NCBI RefSeq assembly: GCF_000003605.2
Contig: NW_003155739.1
Span: forward strand, 730,689-753,474
Origin: Saccoglossus kowalevskii
Taxonomy: Eukaryota; Hemichordata; Enteropneusta; Harrimaniidae
Direction: 5' to 3'
Length of the DNA: 22,786 nt
The position numbers and the translations under genes were made by a program. Position 1 is the stretch's first letter. Each line of letters starts with the position of its first letter. A model generated the notes under the pieces. It did no database searches and was not told where the DNA came from. It saw only the letters and a program-made list of their open reading frames with translations. Shown in pieces: positions 1 through 17,112 of the stretch.

Positions 1-456
1 CAATTCTCTAATTTTGGTGAATATTTTTGTAATTTTTGGTAAAAAGTGATATTTTCGACTTCTTGTTAAAAACCAATAGTTCAATTGCTTTGATATTACA
101 TATTTAGATACTACATGTAGACCTTTCTCAGATTTGTTCGTTTCGTGATGATATCTTCGATTCTATAATTTTGGTGAATATTTTTGTCATTTTTGGTAAA
201 AAGTGATATTTTCGACTTCTTGTTAAAAACCAATAGTCTGATTGCTTTGATATTACATATATAGGTACTACATGTGGACCTCTCTCAGATTTGTTCATTT
301 TGTGATGGTATCTTCAATTCTCTAATTTTGGTGAATATTTTTGTCATTTTTGGTAAAAAGTGATATTTTCGACTTCTTGTTAAAAACTGCAAGTCCGATT
401 GCTTTGATACTATACATATTGTTCATTTTCTAATGATGTCTTCAGTTCTTTAATTG
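1..456. repeat. 157-bp tandem repeat array, cut by the left window edge
   Basis: The segment beginning ATTTTGGTGAATATTTTTGT starts at about 11, 168 and 325, an exact period of 157 bases. Each unit also contains GTGATATTTTCGACTTCTTG and, further on, CTCAGATTTGTTC. The third unit lacks roughly 40 bases (the part between ACATAT and TTGTTCATTTT), after which a fourth unit begins and decays at about 445-456. The copies are very similar, so the amplification looks fairly recent. The array starts mid-unit at base 1 and therefore continues outside the window. No coding potential is seen in it. Confidence 0.9.
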
Positions 457-1998
457 AAATGTGCACTGCTAACAGCGGAGCTATCTCAGCCGATAGGCTG
501 CTTGTTTATATGAAAAAAACGTAAAATTTGAACTAGTTTTATCGGGAGAAATTATTTTGGATCACTCGATCACTTCGGTGAATAACACAGACCCGCCATG
601 ATAGTTGTGACGCATTAGTTGATCGGCATGTGTCCTTTGACCCGGTGGGTCAAAAACGCCATTAACCAATCAGAATGCCGCATGGTAATGCCGGTAGAAC
701 TCGAAGTTCTTCGAATGATCGTGATCATAAAACTTACATTGCGGAAGTAAAGCGATGTCGTAGCACGATGTGTTGGTATGGATTTCAGATGAAAACTACG
801 TGTTTTTTTTTGAGTAGCGTGAACTGATCGTGAACTCCGCTTTGCTGATGTTACATCAGGGTGGAATGATTTTGAAAGAATTTTAGCTTTCAATCTAAAG
901 ACTGCGTCTATCATCAGAAAGTATTTACTGCTACTTACAAACAAAGAGGTGCTAATCTTACAAAATTGACTTGTATTGTTTAAAACCGCTACCACACGAC
1001 TATGTCTATTGTTTACAAATTATTATCCACGTCTGGCAGGATGCGTGTCGGTCGGTACGTAAGTAAAATAACAATCTCGTTGCCATATTTTTTGTAGAAA
1101 TTTTACTCTTTTGTTGGGATAAATTTATGTAATTATATATGTGGTTAACGTAAATAAGAAAAAAAGAAAAAGTAAAATAACAATATGACAATAGTCCTGG
1201 TCGGAAGCGTTTCTGTGGTGGTCGCTAATTTTGAGTACCGGTCGGGCCGACCAGCGTGAAGAGATCCCCAATTAAAAAAGCACTGTGGCGGTCTTGCTAA
1301 TCACTGTGGCTGTGTCAGACCGGTGTGGCGGCAAATAGAAGCACTGTGGTGGGACTGCTGGGGAGAACACTGTAGTTGTAGATGTATTGTCTACTTTTAT
1401 TTGGCACTGCTAATTACATACTGTATACAACTACGATGACAAAAATTTAAAGAAAATATGAACAAAATATATTTATATGTAAAATCAGGTAGTTTTGTTT
1501 TGGTCCAGTGGTTGGTGACATAACTAAATAAGTAGTAGCTATAATGCCATTATAATAATTATAAGATAAGAAAGAAGGTAGTCACTCAATCCTGTCATAG
1601 AATCCTAAACATGATATGGCTTCTGTGTCAAAATACAAGTATATGTCAGCACCTCCACTTGCTTTTTTCCTTGTACAAAAATTATTTCAAAAAATAATAA
1701 CTGACAATAGATTATACAGTACATGTTTAATCTATCTATTGATCTCATTAATCAAAATTGATCCAATCAATAATGGCTGACTGGCAGCAATTTTGTTTTA
1801 AATTTTGCCAATATAGACTCGCGCATGTTGTCTTGTAGTCCAAGATATTTAAATTCACTAGATCAAAAAGGAGTATATAAAGTCTTCAATCTTTCATTAT
1901 TTTATATACAGTTTCGTATAAGAGGGACTGTGACTGTGTCCAAGATAACAAAATGAAGTTAGAGAACAATAATAATAAGAATGTATTTTGCAAAACAG
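457..1998. other. Non-coding stretch upstream of the first visible PRPF4B exon, presumably intronic
   Basis: No exon of the + strand gene is recognisable here: nothing resembles the lysine-rich or RS-rich N-terminal half expected for PRP4 kinase, and the frame of the 1999 exon is closed by a TAA at 1976-1978. The stretch is therefore probably the intron before exon 1999-2309. It holds a possible J-domain relic on the - strand (about 673-960, listed separately) and a set of degenerate CACTGTGG-type motifs between about 1204 and 1370. Confidence 0.5.
673..960 (-). pseudogene. Possible decayed DNAJC30-like (J-domain) retrocopy
   Basis: Read on the - strand, one frame gives LKAKILSKSFHPDVTSAK, with the His-Pro-Asp tripeptide at 863-855. 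This looks like J-domain helix II and the HPD loop. The continuation AEFTISSRYS, in a different frame, resembles the helix III stretch of DNAJC30 proteins. A third frame at about 732-673 reads FYDHDHSKNFEFYRHYHAAF and then a stop; the FEFYRHY part resembles the FxxFYxxHY motif near the C-terminus of DNAJC30. The pieces are collinear and close together but in different frames with stop codons, as expected of a dead retrocopy. DNAJC30 is a mitochondrial J-domain protein. The match was judged by eye and the frames had to be chosen to find it, so chance similarity is possible. Confidence 0.3.
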
Positions 1999-9188
<7,190 letters not shown>

Positions 9189-10764
9189 ACTATTGACATT
9201 CTGATGAACTTACGATACTAATCATATTTTAACTATATTACTCTTTTGCTTACTTCAAAAAACAAACAAAAAACATGAAAACATGTTCGAACAATTTCGT
9301 GTGGTTGAATAATATTTTTATTTTGTAACTATATATAGGACTGCTGTAAAATAAGTGATACACAGGCAGTCTGTGATTGAGTGTATATAGGAAGAGAAAG
9401 GCGTTTCTTATCAAATGGTTCATTATCCACTGTATATCTAGATACAAACAAGATGACAGTCAGGTACAGTCTATGAATCATGGTAACTTGTTTTTTTAAC
9501 ATGAACAAACAACAAATATTGTTTTGACTGTGACAAAAATACGCCTGCCTTGTTTTAAAGGTATTCTCGTTTTAATTAGGGAATCAAACCATGTTTAATA
9601 CTTATCTGTTGAGTAACCTCAGCAGTAAGTCTTGTTTTTTTTTCAGCATCATTTTGTGTCATGTTTTTAAAATATTTCGATACCAGATGTGTAAATAATC
9701 TTGGGTTCAATGTCTGTAACTACTATTAAGATGTTTAAACAAATCGAAATGAAGATTTCCATATTTGGGATACATTAGACACACTGCTATTGTTAGGAGT
9801 AGTGGTATTTTTGTCTCGTTGAGTAGGGATTGATTCCAGTTTGTAATTCTGTAGGCATTTATTGTTGGTACATGTAGTAATAAAAGTGAGACTCTCACCA
9901 AATCTGCTATCTTCTTGTATAGTGTTTGACAGCATCATTAACATATTCCCATGTGCTTTCTCTTTTTTTGTTGGAGAACCACTCTCAACAATTGGATTGA
10001 GTTCAAGTTTGGATAGTACAGCCGAAACTGTAAACGGTATTATGGTATGTTCTGCAGCCTGGTGCAATGTCACGGAGAGAGGGAGAAACTATTTTATATC
10101 ACGTAATGTGAAAGTGTTAATTTTCTAATGCTAATGCAATTTGTTTCTGCTCAATTTGGATGTTGTCTCTATTAAAACCTGTCCTTTGTGTAAGCACTAA
10201 TTATCTATTGCTTGCAAGTTTACAATTCACAGTCAGACATGAAGATGTAATATTCGCCCATAATCTGGGTCAAAAAGTTGTTAAGTTCTCTGAAAGTTTG
10301 TTTGTCTTTTTTCATGCTTTTCAGAGGTTAAGGATGCGATGTATTTCGATTTTATATGGCCTCATGCGGAAGCTGAAAAGTCTGATAACGATGGCTTAAT
10401 TATTTCCATGTATATGCTGCGAGATTCCCCCATTTGAAAAAAAGATGGCTATTCATAATATTGCATTTTATAATTAATTCCTTTTGGAAAAATTCAATTC
10501 TCAAATGGTGACAATAATTGTTCTATACATTCCGTTTTGTGTTTGTATTACCATGACAAAACATTTTTTTAGGTTCCAAAATCTAGCTGAAGCATCCTTA
10601 AGATCCCCCTCCCCAGTTGACTTGTTTTGAATCATACTAGACACATTTTACGTTTGCTTGCATTGTCACTAGGTGGCTGGTTGGAGGAGAGAAGTAACAG
10701 ATGGCTGAACAAGAGGCTCACACAAAAGGTTGACATATAATAAAACACAGTAACATCATATTCC
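9189..10764 (+). other. PRPF4B 3' UTR and downstream flank
   Basis: This follows directly after the TGA stop of PRPF4B at 9186-9188. The first AATAAA hexamer after the stop is at 9879-9884, which would give a 3' UTR of about 700 bases; a later AATAAA lies at about 10739. Which is used cannot be told from sequence alone. Open frames on both strands between 9707 and 10128 overlap one another and match nothing I recognise. Confidence 0.5.
9879..9884 (+). terminator. Candidate polyadenylation signal AATAAA for PRPF4B
   Basis: This is the first canonical AATAAA hexamer downstream of the PRPF4B stop codon. The motif is six bases and common in AT-rich DNA, so it is only a candidate. Confidence 0.3.
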
Positions 10765-11331
10765 TTTACCCTATTACCATTTATGAATTTCAAGTTATTT
10801 GCTGACGTTTCTTGTAGATATTAAGTTTAACATTGAAATGATGCAACAAAGTATCATTCTATTCATAATATGTTGAAAATTCATCTTTTATCAGAGATGT
10901 TGAAGTTTAGCAATTGAAAATGAAAGCTATCAGAAAATCCTAAATCTTTACCCTATTATCATTCATGAATTTCAAGTTATTTGCTGATGTTTCATTTGCT
11001 GACATTTCTCGTAGATATTAAGTTTAACATTGAAATGATGCAACAAAGTGTCATTCTATTCATAATATGTTTGAAAATTCATCTTTTATCAGAGATGTTG
11101 AAGTTTAGCAATTGAAAATGAAAGCTATCAGAAAATCCTAAATCTTTACCCTATTATTCATGAATTTCAAGTTATTTGCTGACGTTTCATTTGCTGACGT
11201 TTCTCGTAGATATTAAGTTTAACATTGAAATGATGCAACAAAGTATCATTCTATCCATAATATGTTGAAAATTCATACTTTGTCAGAGATGTTGAAGTTT
11301 AGCAATTGAAAATGAAAGCTATCAGAAAATC
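10765..11331. repeat. Three-copy tandem repeat, unit about 182-198 bp
   Basis: Units start with TTTACCCTATTA at 10765, 10947 and 11145. Each contains TGAATTTCAAGTTATTTGCT, then AACATTGAAATGATGCAACA, then GAGATGTTGAAGTTTAGCAA, and ends with GAAAGCTATCAGAAAATC. Units 2 and 3 carry an extra internal duplication of about 16 bases (TTTGCTGAYGTTTCATTTGC), which accounts for their greater length. Low divergence between copies points to recent expansion. It lies in the gap between the two convergent genes. Confidence 0.9.
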
Positions 11332-13166
11332 TTACACCTGTGATTATGGCCTTCTTTTGCAGCATTGCAGTTTATCATTTGATCTTTACTGAACCTCTGT
11401 TTTGCTTTGTTTTCATCTTGTATTATTACAGGCACCAAGGTATGTCATTATGAATTAAAAAACTGCTAGCAATCCAGATTGAAGACCATGTTTCAAGGAA
11501 GAAAAGAACTAAAAACAGCAGTAAAACTTTTTGAAAGTAGTATCAAAGCAACATCTGTATTTGAATTGTTTTATTATTCAAAAGTACTGCTTATTAGTGT
11601 TTGGGTTTTGTTTGTTTGTTTTTACATGTTTGCTTAGGCACTACCTTCACACAAAAACTGTTGCAAAGTTCGAAATTGTGATTTCCTGCCTAGTACTGTT
11701 CTATTGAAGTCACATTTCTATTTCTAAGTTTTGTCTTTGGAGAATAATTCTGTTATTTACATCTAACTTGTAAAGTCACCACCAATATGTACAGTACCGG
11801 CTAATATTGCTTTCAATTCTGCAAATTTGTTTTTGCTGCTGTTTTTTTTTTTTAAAGTTTTTCTAAATAATGTATTTTGATTTTTAATTTGCATGTTATT
11901 GCTTCACTGACAATCATCGTTTACTGATAATATGCAAATATATGCACTGTTAATATATTTACCTTGTATGGATTTGTTGTTTTTTCATCAATAGAGATTT
12001 TACGCAAAGCATGTTATTTAAATGATTATATTAAATTTTGTTAAAACTTCAAAATGATGGCTTGTTTTTCATTTGTGTATAACATACCAGTAGTTGTTTT
12101 TGGGCATTAGATAAGGTTAATGAGAATGAGAAAGGGCAGGACCGCGTGCATTTCACAGCACCTTACTTAGCTGCCTACCTACTTCTGTTCATTGAAATTA
12201 CAACAAATGTTTCAGTGAATGTTTGTTTGTAACCCTGAATATTGTGAAATGAAATTCTTGGATTATTCGGTCGATATTCAAATAAATCCAATTAAATGAA
12301 CTGGTCCATCGTTTAGAGGGATCCAAAATACCAACAGAAATCTTAAAATTTGTTAATCTTGTGAGGTATAAATAAATTTGAAATCTACCTTCAACTAAAT
12401 AATAGCAAAACCAGGGTTTTACTATCCCAAGTTATTACAGCCTTTTTACACTGCAAACTGTTAATCTCAGATCACCACTGAAACGGTATCACATTGTTAC
12501 CATGTCACAATCTTATGTATAAATCGCACATTATGCTGACTTAATAATATATTTGCTGTCGCATACAGAGCAGACCATGGTGTACAGACGTGCTCGTGGT
12601 GTTACCATCTCATTCTGCAAGACTTGAATGCAATTTGGTAAGATAGCCCTCGATTTTCCTAAAATTCAACTCTGATCTACAACTTGCTGTGTAAAACGTG
12701 ATTTTTCTCTGAATTCATTTATCTTTTGCCAAAGACAACGAAAAGCAACACTTGATGAAATCAATGAGTACATACAGCCGTTTCAACATTTTTGTCCATC
12801 TATGGTTCCCATTAATCTGCATATTCTAAGTGATCTTTGAACGATGAAATACAAAAACAACGGATAAAGAGATTAGTCTCCAAGCTTGATGGTGTTATGT
12901 CTATTTTATGCTATTGATAGTACATGCATATATCCTTATATAAATATTCAACATCAAATTATAAAGCATGAAATCGTTGAGTAGTAGTTACATCTTCATT
13001 GCCACTTACTATGGTGATAATTTACAAACAAACTTTTTACCCAAACAAATCCTGTATTAATACCCAACTTATGGTTTTGTCACACTGAAAATGTGGATAT
13101 ACAGAGCAGATGTATATAATATACAGAATGCAAAATCGGCAATTTTTTCTTCTTGATATATCTTCC
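11332..13166. other. Intergenic gap between convergent genes, including the SLC16 3' UTR
   Basis: No exon, RNA gene or clear element was found on either strand. The part just below 13167 must hold the 3' UTR of the - strand SLC16 gene, but I found no unambiguous polyadenylation hexamer close to its stop codon. The sequence is AT-rich with short homopolymer runs (for example a T run near 11840). Confidence 0.5.
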
Positions 13167-16100
13167 TCACAAAGATGTTTCACAAATGGCATCACCAATA
13201 CTGATGTCTGTATGATGATGCAGCCTAGTGACGTTACTTGCATATCTATTCTCAGTGTTTTGTGATTGACATCGTTTGTAGACAATTTGCATAAGAATGA
13301 GAAATGCTGCCAGTAATAATGAACAGCCAGCTGCTATAAATGAGAGGTCATAGTTCAATGAAATGTCATATATCCAACCTGTAAGAAACGTATATCGATG
13401 TGAGGATAACATGATTGCACATTTCAAGATATAAATCACAAGGTGATATATGAAATAATTGATCTGATATTTGGAGGATGTAACTCAAATTAAATGTAAA
13501 TTTTAAAATTGATATCAACAATAATGTACAACCTTTTTCATCCTGTGTCAACAAGCATTTTGAAAAATATATTTTGACCATTTTCAAATAGACTGTAGAC
13601 TCCAAATATGCAATAAAATGTACGGCAAGTAATGATTTTATGTTTTTTTGTTACTCACCTCCAAATGGTGGTCCAAGAATGTACCCAATACCACCATAGA
13701 ATAAATACCACCCAACTGCACTTGATAAGTTTTCTGTTCCAATACAGTGTTTTAGAGATACAACACTGTGTAGGGGGACGCTCATACTGTCCGCAATGCC
13801 ATACAATGCTGCGAACAAGGGCATACACTGCATAGTTGCTATTGGCAACAGAAACTAAAAGTGCTGATATGCCACAAACTGTATACCCACAGGCGGCAAT
13901 GAACATTGGAGACACGTACCTCAAATCAACAAAATAGCCATGCAATGAACTCCCCACTATATTACATATTCCAATTATTGTCATCAAGAAAGCAGAATCA
14001 AGTGCGGGTATCCCATCGGATACTGCTCTATTCACTATATGAACCAGGAGTACGAGTTGACCGATAGCAGCTATCAGTACCGTGACACACAGTATACGGA
14101 ACCAGGAATTCGTGTATAACTGTAACGCAAGGTGGTGAGTGATTTTGCGTCTTAAACTTGTACTGTTACGAATTTCTTTGTTCCCGTCATCCTTGCGTGA
14201 TTCAGATGATCGCGTTGCTAACAACGAATTTGCACATTCGTGTTGATTTACATACGTACATCCATTAACATCTCCATTTTTGACTTCTCGGTCATATTTC
14301 GGTGGTGGTCTCATTAACATTCCACATACAACGATATTCATATTGATTCCTGCCATTACAATCATTGCTCCCCTCCATCCGTATTTGTCAATTAACGTCT
14401 GATACAGAGGCGGAAATACCATTATGCCGACACCGAATCCAGCAAAGACGATGCCATTGGCTAGTGCGTGTCGTTTGTGGAAATACTGTCCCACGATCAC
14501 GACGCTTGGTCCATAAACAAGTGCAAATGCGAATCCTGAGTTAAAATAAATAATATATTCTCATCAGTAAATGACAATGGCATACGTTATCCAAGAAAAC
14601 CGTGTGCAGTCAACACGTATGGATACATAAAGAAAAAAGGAACAGTGTTTATTTATCAGTGCGTGTGATCAAGATTACAATTAAAATCTGTATGTGTTTA
14701 ATAGATAGCAATAATATACGATGCATTGCACCAGGTCTGTTGTACATGATTTACACTACAATTACAATCCACTGCGTGAAGTCACAGTTAAAGGGCGGTA
14801 GTCGTCGCGCCATACATGCGCGAGATATATGGGTCTCATATAAACAAAGAGATCAGCGAGACGTTACCAAGCTTTAATTATTTTTATAGGTGATTGGAAG
14901 GTATCGAAGGATTCACCGGCGGTAATTAATGCATGTCACGCCCAGGTCGAACCTCAATACTTGTGATTTCCATTGGAAGAACGCATTGGATTATGGGAGA
15001 ATCAATGTTTATCAACACAAATGTCGCACATGCACAGCGCGTCGACCACCGCCCTTTAAGCACTCGATGCCATACCATGGTACTTATAATATAATACATA
15101 TGATACCATAAGATTTTTTCGGTGGATTGGGATTTGCTGACTAAAATATATATACTTGCTATTTTTTATTCCTTCATTTTTGAAAAGAGATTACAGCAGT
15201 TGCGTTCACATTAGTCGGGACCCACATCGGGACCCCTTCGGCTCGTGTCGAAATCACGCCCTCATTCGTCGATCTGTTGTTTGACCAAGAAATGGAAATA
15301 GATACGCATATGATGATAATAATAATTGCTATATTGAAATTATATCCATTTGTTGTTATGGTATTACGAGTTATCGTGCACATAAACGGCAAAGAAGATT
15401 CGAAAAACAATTATTTTTATACGACAATTTAGCATTGCAAAAAAACACCGGTTGCGAGCAGCACATGTACAAATATGCGTCGCTGACGACGGTTTGCATT
15501 CATTTCACTCATTACTACAGCATCCGATCATATATAGCTTCACTTCCCTCCGTCGTCATGCCATACTACTGATACTAATATGAATCAGTTTATGTTCTCT
15601 TAAATTCATGCAGCAAATCTCGACACGTGCCGAGTTTCGGCCCCAAGAATCCATCAGAACCGAGTTCGGTTTTTTTCGGCACGTGCCGACTTTGTCCCGA
15701 GTCTCGGCACGTGCTGAGATCTCCAACTGTGAACGTCAATTGCATTGGTTTATATAATGGCTTATATTAAATCTTTACTACGCCCCTATTATCACAAAGA
15801 TGATCTCAGACAATTTCAATTTCTAGCACTGAAGCATTCTGTGAACAAACAGGTTCTGGTGACGCATACTTCTTTGGATGTACTCCCTTGGTGGACTACC
15901 ATGGGTAACCTAACCCAATGGGTCAGTGTACCCCCAAACTGAGCATGGCATTCACCATGGAAGCTTTAGGAATGGAGTAGGACTCTTATTAGACTTGCCA
16001 GTGCATCACCTCTGGTAGAAAATGACTGCAGTTCAGAGCGCACAAACTGCCATCTAAAACAAATTAAGGGTCGTAATACGACAATGCAACAGTGGAAACA

Positions 16101-17112
16101 CAGCTCAACAATGTAGTACAAGGTCATGCAGGTGTACAAGTTACACGCCTGGGGGAGCTCAAACTATTACAGTAAAGTACAAGGCCGTTTTAGCCATTTT
16201 CAAACTGTGTGCAGTGCCCAAATTCCGACTATACCAGAGTCATTTGCGATGCTATTGCGAATGGCTTAAAAGAACTACCATCTTCTCTACCCAATTACTT
16301 TTGTATTGGTAAAACGCATATGGGAAATCTCTGACATAAAAAATGCTATTAACACCATTCTGTATTGCACACAAATCTCACTTTCAATATTTTACTGATT
16401 GTGATTGTCTGAATATGATGTTATTTGAGTGTGTGTAAATTATAAACTTATAAATTCTTACCAACTGTTATACCGTAACTGAATATGAATATGTTGACAC
16501 TGTTAGCAAATGCACTGAAAAATATACCCGTACTAGATAATACACCACCAATAACAACCAATGGCTTGGTTCCAAATTTATTATTCAAAATGCTGACCAA
16601 GGGCCCTACACACAAAAGAGAAATAGATAGGGAATTGAGCGAATGCAGAATTTAACCTCATAAGCTATATTGAAATAAGAGCAATGATATATTTACAAGT
16701 TGTCTAATTCATTGCAAGAAATTATTATTAAATGGCGGTGGTCGTCGCGCCGCGTCCTGTTCGATATGGGACTTATAGCAACGTATACAACGCGTGTAAA
16801 ATACATTGTTTATTTACATGAAATCCGAACACGCGCTGCGCTACAACCACCGCGCTTTAACAGATGAAATATGTATATAACCACATACATTCGACTTGGG
16901 GAAACCTTACCTGGGAAAAACATTACGCCTGATTGCAGCGATACAATTGAAGCCGTTTTTCCAGCACCCTCTCCGAAATAGTCCATGAATTTTACCAGAA
17001 ATACTCCCATACTCAATTGACATCCAGCCATCAACATTTGTAAGCTATGGCTACTTAAAACTATAAGCCAACCACAGCACCATTCCGATCCACCAAAGTC
17101 GTTGCAAGCCAT
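13167..17112 (-). CDS. SLC16 / monocarboxylate-transporter-like MFS protein, about 477 aa, with one frameshift
   Basis: Exons in order of transcription: 17112-16911, 16605-16462, 14535-13659, 13378-13167; all introns GT..AG and phase 1. Residues 1-116 give helices 1-3. The SLC16 signature YFHKRHALANGIVFAGFGVG (about 133-152) is helix 5, and YGWRGA follows at about 168-173. A hydrophilic central loop of about 75 residues separates the two six-helix halves, as in other SLC16 members, and the second half ends with LSSAVGWYLFYGGIGYILGPPFGG. The N-terminal family motif (DGGWGW type) is only GGSEWCCGW here. Near 13812-13822 the frame changes: the first reading runs to YAVYAL and the reading one base over continues FAALYGIADSMS. 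Removing one base gives exactly 478 codons. The start ATG at 17112-17110 has a weak context; the frame stays open back to an acceptor at 17128, so an upstream coding exon is possible. Substrate unknown; plasma membrane expected. Confidence 0.88.
13812..13822 (-). other. Single-base frameshift in SLC16 exon 3
   Basis: Translation in the exon-3 frame leaves family-like sequence after YAVYAL and runs on to a TGA near the exon end, while the frame one base over supplies the expected helix 10-11 sequence and the correct phase-1 exit to exon 4. The extra base lies within the stretch AACAAGGGCAT on the + strand. Surrounding sequence is undamaged, which favours a sequencing or assembly error over pseudogene decay. 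Confidence 0.8.
14788..15059. mobile_element. TTAA-flanked foldback MITE, copy 1 (SLC16 intron 2)
   Basis: The left end TTAAAGGGCGGTAGTCGTCG followed by CGCC (14788-14811) is inverted at the right end, GCGCGTCGACCACCGCCCTTTAA (15037-15059). The 272-bp element starts and ends in TTAA, the target sequence duplicated by piggyBac-type transposases, although the TTAA could also be the end of the terminal repeat itself. It has no coding capacity. A shorter relative lies at 16728-16860. Confidence 0.75.
15621..15720. repeat. Cluster of three palindromic CACGTG motifs on a 28-base spacing
   Basis: Near-palindromes of the form CTCGRCACGTGCYGAG occur at about 15619-15634, 15675-15690 and 15703-15718, with CACGTG cores at 15624, 15680 and 15708. 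Core spacings are 56 and 28 bases. The sequence between the first two (CCGAGTTCGG) looks like a decayed unit of the same kind, so the cluster is best seen as a degenerate tandem repeat of about 28 bases. CACGTG is the E-box bound by bHLH-ZIP factors, but binding here is not shown. It lies in SLC16 intron 2. Confidence 0.65.
15745..16275 (+). pseudogene. Decayed DIRS-like retrotransposon fragment (end of RT and RNase H)
   Basis: The + strand reads LPWWTTMGNLTQWVSVPP at about 15884-15937, matching the [LR]WWxxxxNLxxGxxLxPP pattern at the RT-RNase H junction of DIRS/Ngaro-type polyproteins. Some 20 bases on, ACCATGGAAGCTTTAGG followed by a TAG looks like a mutated TTDAS...GWG active-site motif of RNase H. 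Further on, a stretch before 16160 resembles the region after the NTT motif (a Gly-x-Thr-Arg core), and about 16210-16250 (RLYQSHLRC) resembles the conserved xxAxHLPG histidine motif. All four are collinear but broken by stops and frame changes, so the copy is dead. It is antisense to the SLC16 gene, in its intron 2. The assignment is by motif order and eye. Confidence 0.5.
16728..16860. mobile_element. TTAA-flanked foldback MITE, copy 2 (SLC16 intron 1)
   Basis: The left end TTAAATGGCGGTGGTCGTCG followed by CGCCGCG and the inverted right end GCGCTACAACCACCGCGCTTTAA mirror each other with several differences. The ends match the 14788-15059 element (TTAAAGGGCGGTAGTCGTCG), and both are bordered by TTAA. 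At 133 bases it is about half as long and its interior is different, so it is an internally deleted or independently amplified member of the family. It sits in the 305-base intron between SLC16 exons 1 and 2. Confidence 0.7.

Noticed and set aside
9735..10128. Overlapping open frames on both strands (112 aa on -, 88 aa on +) after the PRPF4B stop
   Set aside because: They overlap antisense, lie in the probable 3' UTR, match no family that I recognise, and have lengths expected by chance.
15174..15410. - strand open frame with a hydrophobic segment in SLC16 intron 2, same strand as the gene
   Set aside because: No SLC16 similarity, the neighbouring exons join in phase without it, and the isoleucine run comes from an AAT/ATA-type simple sequence.
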